NCBI GenBank assembly: GCA_004558485.1
Contig: SFCS01000009.1
Coordinates: 1-52,839, forward strand
Source: Ruminococcus sp.
Lineage (GTDB): Bacteria > Bacillota > Clostridia > Oscillospirales > Acutalibacteraceae
Direction: 5' to 3'
DNA: 52,839 bases
Part shown: in pieces, positions 49,610 through 52,839 of the stretch
How the letters are laid out: every line of letters begins with the position of its first letter
Position numbering within the stretch: the stretch's first letter is position 1
The notes under the pieces: model-generated
Databases searched by the model: none
Told to the model about the DNA's origin: nothing
What the model saw: the letters and a program-made list of their open reading frames with translations, nothing else
Program-made: the position numbers and the translations under genes

Positions 49610-50719
49610 ATGCATAAGAATCAGGCAATGGGACTGTTGTTTCCGAATATGGGAGACGGTACGCTGCGTGAGCTGACGGAAAAGCGTTCGGTCGGCTCGA
49701 CGCCGTTCGGCGGGCGCTATCGTCTCATCGATTTTGCTCTGTCCAATATGGTCAACGCCGGCATTTCCAAGGTCGGCGTCATCACCAAGAAGAACTATAC
49801 CTCGCTGATGGATCATTTGGGCTCCGGCAAGTCATGGGATCTGTCCCGCAAAAACGAGGGACTTTACTATTTGCCGCCGCACGGCAGCGACGATCTTTAT
49901 GAGGGGCGCATCTCGTCCCTTGCCGACATTCAGGTGTTTTTGCAGAATTCCAAGGAGGACATCGTGGTGCTGTCCGACTGCTATACGGTGTGCAACATGG
50001 ATCTCGACAAAATGATCCGTGCCCATGTGCTAAGCGGTGCGGATGTCACACTGGGCTTTGTGCGGGACACGCTGCACGCCGCGACCGGCCAGATGATGGT
50101 GTGGCAGGACGATGACGGCAGAGTGACCGACATCGTGTTCAACCAGTCCGAGACGGCGACCGGCTGCTTCGGTGTCGGGCTGTATGTGATGAATAAGGCA
50201 TACCTGTTGCAGATGGTGAAGGACGCCGTGGGCAGAAATCTCATGCATTTCGAGCGGGATGTGCTGCAGCGGCATGTGCGGGACATCGTGGTGCGCGGAT
50301 ATGAGATCACCGAATATACCATGGTGATCCGTTCACCGGAGCGGTATTTTGCCGCCAACATGGCGCTGCTGCAGCCGTCGGTGCGCGAGGCGCTGTTCAT
50401 GACCGGCAGACCGATCTACACGAAGGTGCGCGACTGTGCCCCCGCAAAATACGGTCTGCACAGCGACGCCTCCGATTCGCTGATCGGCGACGGCTCGACC
50501 GTCAACGGGACGGTGCGCAATTCCGTCATTTTCCGCGATGTGGACATCGGCAGAGACGCGGTGGTGGAGAACTGCGTCGTCATGCAGGGCGCGACGATCG
50601 GGGAGAACACGACGCTGCGGTATGTCATTACAGATAAGAATGTGGTAGTGAAAAACGGACGCACGCTGCAAGGCGTGGAAAGCTATCCGATCTATATTGA
50701 AAAGGGAACGATCGTATAA
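49610..50719 (+). CDS. glgD: GlgD, regulatory subunit of ADP-glucose pyrophosphorylase
   Basis: A 369-aa GlgC paralogue found in Firmicutes. It keeps STPFGGRYRLIDFALSNMVN and the beta-helix C-terminus. The GlgC catalytic loop is altered: the N-terminal GGxGxRL is replaced by MGLLFPNMGDGTLRELTEKR, and the product-site Asp region reads VVLSDCYTVCNMDLDKMIRA. It is therefore probably catalytically weak and regulates GlgC in a GlgC/GlgD complex. The start overlaps the glgC end; ATG 49610 was chosen over GTG 49604. Confidence 0.92.
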   Translation: MHKNQAMGLLFPNMGDGTLRELTEKRSVGSTPFGGRYRLIDFALSNMVNAGISKVGVITKKNYTSLMDHLGSGKSWDLSRKNEGLYYLPPHGSDDLYEGRISSLADIQVFLQNSKEDIVVLSDCYTVCNMDLDKMIRAHVLSGADVTLGFVRDTLHAATGQMMVWQDDDGRVTDIVFNQSETATGCFGVGLYVMNKAYLLQMVKDAVGRNLMHFERDVLQRHVRDIVVRGYEITEYTMVIRSPERYFAANMALLQPSVREALFMTGRPIYTKVRDCAPAKYGLHSDASDSLIGDGSTVNGTVRNSVIFRDVDIGRDAVVENCVVMQGATIGENTTLRYVITDKNVVVKNGRTLQGVESYPIYIEKGTIV

Positions 50720-50732
50720 AGGAGGGGACGGT

Positions 50733-52157
50733 ATGAAGGTCTTATATGCGGCGAGCGAAGCGCTGCCGTTTATCGCGTCCGGCGGACTGGCGGATGTTGC
50801 GGGCTCGCTGCCTGCGGCAATGCGCAAGCGCCTTGTCGGCTGTCGGGTGGTGCTGCCGCTGTATGAGGCAGTGCCGCAGGAGCTGCGCGCGGAAATGCAG
50901 TTTATCACAAGCATTTCGGTGCCCGTTTCGTGGCGGCGGCAGTATTGCGGTATTTTTGAGGCGCACCATAACGGCGTTATCTACTATTTGCTCGATAACC
51001 AGTATTATTTTAAGAGAAACGGTATCTACGGTCACTATGACGACGCCGAGCGCTTTGCCTTCTTCTCCCGCGCCGTGCTCGAAATGCTGCCGGCCATCGG
51101 CTTTCAGCCGGACATCATTCACGCCAACGACTGGCAGACGGCGCTCGTGCCGGTATACTATACCCTGTTCTATGGCAAAGACCCGTGGTATCAGAACATG
51201 AAGACCGTGTTCACCATCCACAACATCCAGTATCAGGGCAAATACGGCATGGAGATTTTGGAGGATGTGTTCGGCATCCCGCAGTATGACCGCTCGGTCG
51301 TGGAGCAAGACGGCTGCGTGAACCTCATGAAGGGGGCGATCGAGACCGCCGACCGCGTGACGACCGTGAGCGAAAGCTATGCGCATGAAATTTTGGATCC
51401 GTGGTATGCACACGGACTGGACAGCATCCTGCGGGAGCGTTCCTGGAAGCTGTCGGGTATTCTCAACGGCATCGACACCGACAGCTATGATCCTGCGACC
51501 GATCCCGCCGTGTACGCGCACTATACCGCCGAGACCGTCAAAGCGGGCAAGGCGGAGAATAAGCAAAAGCTGCAGGAGCGTCTGCACCTGCCGCAGCGCG
51601 GCGATGTGCCGATGATCGGTATGGTGACGCGCCTTGTGTCCCATAAGGGACTGGATCTTGTGCGCTATGCGTTTGACCGCCTGATGCAGGAGGATGTGCA
51701 GATCGTGCTGCTCGGCTCGGGCGATTGGGCGTTTGAGACCTTCTTCCGCGAGAAACAGGCGCAGTATCCGGGGAAATTCTGCTATTGCGCGGGCTTTGTG
51801 CCGGAGCTTGCGAGAAAAATTTATGCGGCGGCGGACATCTTCCTGATGCCGTCGCAGAGCGAGCCCTGCGGATTGGCACAGATGGTCGCCTGCCGCTATG
51901 GCACGGTGCCGATCGTGCGCCGCACCGGCGGCCTTGCGGACAGCATCCGCGACTGCGGCGACGGCGAGGGCTTCGGCTTTGTGTTTGACACCTATAACGG
52001 TGAGGATATGCAAAAGGCGGTGTTCCGCGCACTCGGCGCATATCATAACGAGGCGGACTGGCCGCTGCTCGTCTCCCGCTGCATGGAGACGGATTTCAGC
52101 TGGGGCAGATCGGCAAACACCTATATCCGCTTGTATCGTTCGCTTGGTAAAAAGTGA
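50733..52157 (+). CDS. glgA: Glycogen synthase (GT5)
   Basis: A 474-aa ADP-glucose-dependent glycosyltransferase that extends alpha-1,4-glucan chains. The GT-B fold starts VLYAASEALPFIASGGLADV with the conserved K-to-S/A change in the usual KxGGLADV (here IASGGLADV). DIIHANDWQTALVPVYYTLF and the C-terminal FLMPSQSEPCGLAQMVACRY with RRTGGLADSIRDC are the GT5 signatures. ATG 50733 follows AAAGGAGGGG. Last gene of the glycogen operon; no strong terminator is seen directly behind it. Confidence 0.95.
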   Translation: MKVLYAASEALPFIASGGLADVAGSLPAAMRKRLVGCRVVLPLYEAVPQELRAEMQFITSISVPVSWRRQYCGIFEAHHNGVIYYLLDNQYYFKRNGIYGHYDDAERFAFFSRAVLEMLPAIGFQPDIIHANDWQTALVPVYYTLFYGKDPWYQNMKTVFTIHNIQYQGKYGMEILEDVFGIPQYDRSVVEQDGCVNLMKGAIETADRVTTVSESYAHEILDPWYAHGLDSILRERSWKLSGILNGIDTDSYDPATDPAVYAHYTAETVKAGKAENKQKLQERLHLPQRGDVPMIGMVTRLVSHKGLDLVRYAFDRLMQEDVQIVLLGSGDWAFETFFREKQAQYPGKFCYCAGFVPELARKIYAAADIFLMPSQSEPCGLAQMVACRYGTVPIVRRTGGLADSIRDCGDGEGFGFVFDTYNGEDMQKAVFRALGAYHNEADWPLLVSRCMETDFSWGRSANTYIRLYRSLGKK

Positions 52158-52205
52158 TTTGCACGAGCAAATAAAACAATTTTTCAAAACAAAATATAAA
52201 GAATA

Positions 52206-52234
52206 TTGACATATTGAACTGTGTGGCATACTCC
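52206..52234 (+). promoter_or_regulatory. Weak candidate promoter before the subtilase remnant
   Basis: TTGACA is clear; the -10 (TACTCC at 17 bp or CATACT at 15 bp) is poor. Confidence 0.35.
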
Positions 52235-52297
52235 TAATACGGTGATTTTTGCATATTTTGCAACAAAGCCGTAATAAAAATCAGGAGGGGTATACAC

Positions 52298-52687
52298 ATG
52301 AAGAAAATGCTGTTGGCTTGGGTGCTCTGCTTGACACTGTCGCTTTGCGCCCTTGCCGAACCGGCACTGTCTGTCGTTCCGAGCGGGGAGAGGGAAAACA
52401 CCGACGCGAGCGAAAACGCCGTGTGCGGATGCCTCTGTAAATTCGACCGGTGATGAGCTGCTGACGGATGATCCGCTGGCCACCGGAGGCTATAAGTATG
52501 AGATACCGCTGACCTCCATGGATAAGGCGCGGGAGATGTCGAAAGGGTCTGCCTCTGTGCGGGTGGGCATTATGGATAGCGGATCGATTTCACGCATCCC
52601 GATCTGACGACAAATTGCGATCAGGCGCTGAGCGCGAATTTCACCGGCGACGGGCTCGGAGCTGTGTGTGATGGGATTGACGGATAA
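52298..52687 (+). pseudogene. S8 subtilase-type serine protease, broken
   Basis: An AGGAGGGG site and a good signal peptide (MLLAWVLCLTLSLCALAEPA) begin a secreted protein, but the frame stops after ~50 codons at 52451-52453. It continues in a second frame with ELLTDDPLATGGYKYEIPLT and SVRVGIMDSGS, the start of a subtilase catalytic domain with the Asp of DSG. After another shift, a third frame gives THPDLTTNCDQALSANFTGD, GLG, matching the usual HPDL...N stretch, and stops at 52685-52687. The His and Ser catalytic motifs are absent. At least two frameshifts and a truncation make it a pseudogene, unless the sequence itself carries errors. Confidence 0.75.
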
Positions 52688-52839
52688 GCCTGTTGGGTAT
52701 TATTCCGGATATTTCTGAAAGACGGCATTTCTGTGACAAAATGCAAAAGCGGCACATATAGCAGGAAAGAAGGACATGGGGCAGTCGCCGCTTGGGGTTT
52801 TACGTCAAATGCCTCCTTTTGACGCATTTTTGTGAAAAT
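52688..52839. other. Right edge of the window, no supported gene
   Basis: No convincing coding frame. A small AAATGC/GCATTT hairpin with T-run lies at about 52808-52834; it could be a terminator. Confidence 0.35.

Overview
The window is a chromosomal segment from a spore-forming, low-oxygen Bacillota (Clostridia, probably an Oscillospirales/Ruminococcaceae relative). Evidence for this is the SpoIVB tail at the left edge, a SpoIID-type gene, a GlgC+GlgD glycogen pair, a single-chain (dimeric-type) glycyl-tRNA synthetase, strong AGGAGG ribosome sites, consensus vegetative promoters and U-tract terminators. Most of the DNA is visibly GC-rich; bases ~300-5030 look more AT-rich. All names come from reading translations and motifs by eye; no database search was run.

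Left part (1-6000). The SpoIVB C-terminus faces a GNAT gene. Then come a CoA-disulfide reductase with a rhodanese domain, a PerR-type regulator with a 27-bp palindrome over its own -10 box, a QueD/PTPS-like protein lacking the usual catalytic cysteine, and an Spx/ArsC-like thiol protein. A tyrosine integrase broken by a one-base deletion follows, next to tRNA-Ala(GGC). This looks like a decayed tRNA-Ala island carrying redox-stress cargo.

Housekeeping and metabolism (6000-20280). Genes here are Nudix, a CDF metal exporter, an MgtE Mg2+ channel, an ABC-F ATPase, a D,D-carboxypeptidase, SpoIID, citrate synthase with a co-translated membrane protein, GAPDH, a 54-aa gene hidden against the GAPDH terminator, a helical-bundle protein, and a DeoR regulator divergent from a PHP phosphoesterase and a zinc dehydrogenase. 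The mgtE leader is the most striking element of the window. A 28-codon upstream ORF resembles the enterobacterial MgtL peptide. It sits inside a set of mutually exclusive hairpins ending in an intrinsic terminator that also contains the mgtE ribosome site.

Phage-like cluster (20288-31131). An S24-type (SOS-cleavable) repressor faces a packaging and particle operon across an array of TTGCAA sites. The operon encodes small terminase candidate, coiled-coil protein, large terminase, small membrane protein, portal, scaffold-like protein, capsid, short-tail adaptor and nozzle candidates, a baseplate-like protein, an amidase-SPOR endolysin, a coiled-coil lysis protein and a holin-like protein. No integrase, replication, tape-measure or tail-tube gene is visible, so it reads as a minimal short-tailed particle cassette, either a remnant or a domesticated or gene-transfer-agent-like element.

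Right part (31131-52839). A nucleotidyltransferase, an ANTAR protein with a degenerate receiver and a DUF5662 protein form an operon. A 2070-aa secreted protein with four lectin-like repeats and two CE2-like SGNH esterase modules follows. Next are a PucR-type regulator divergent from Hsp20 across a shared dyad, glycyl-tRNA synthetase, a sigma factor, a zinc-ribbon protein, an AEC transporter, a small membrane protein, and the glycogen operon glgB-glgC-glgD-glgA. The window ends in a subtilase pseudogene.
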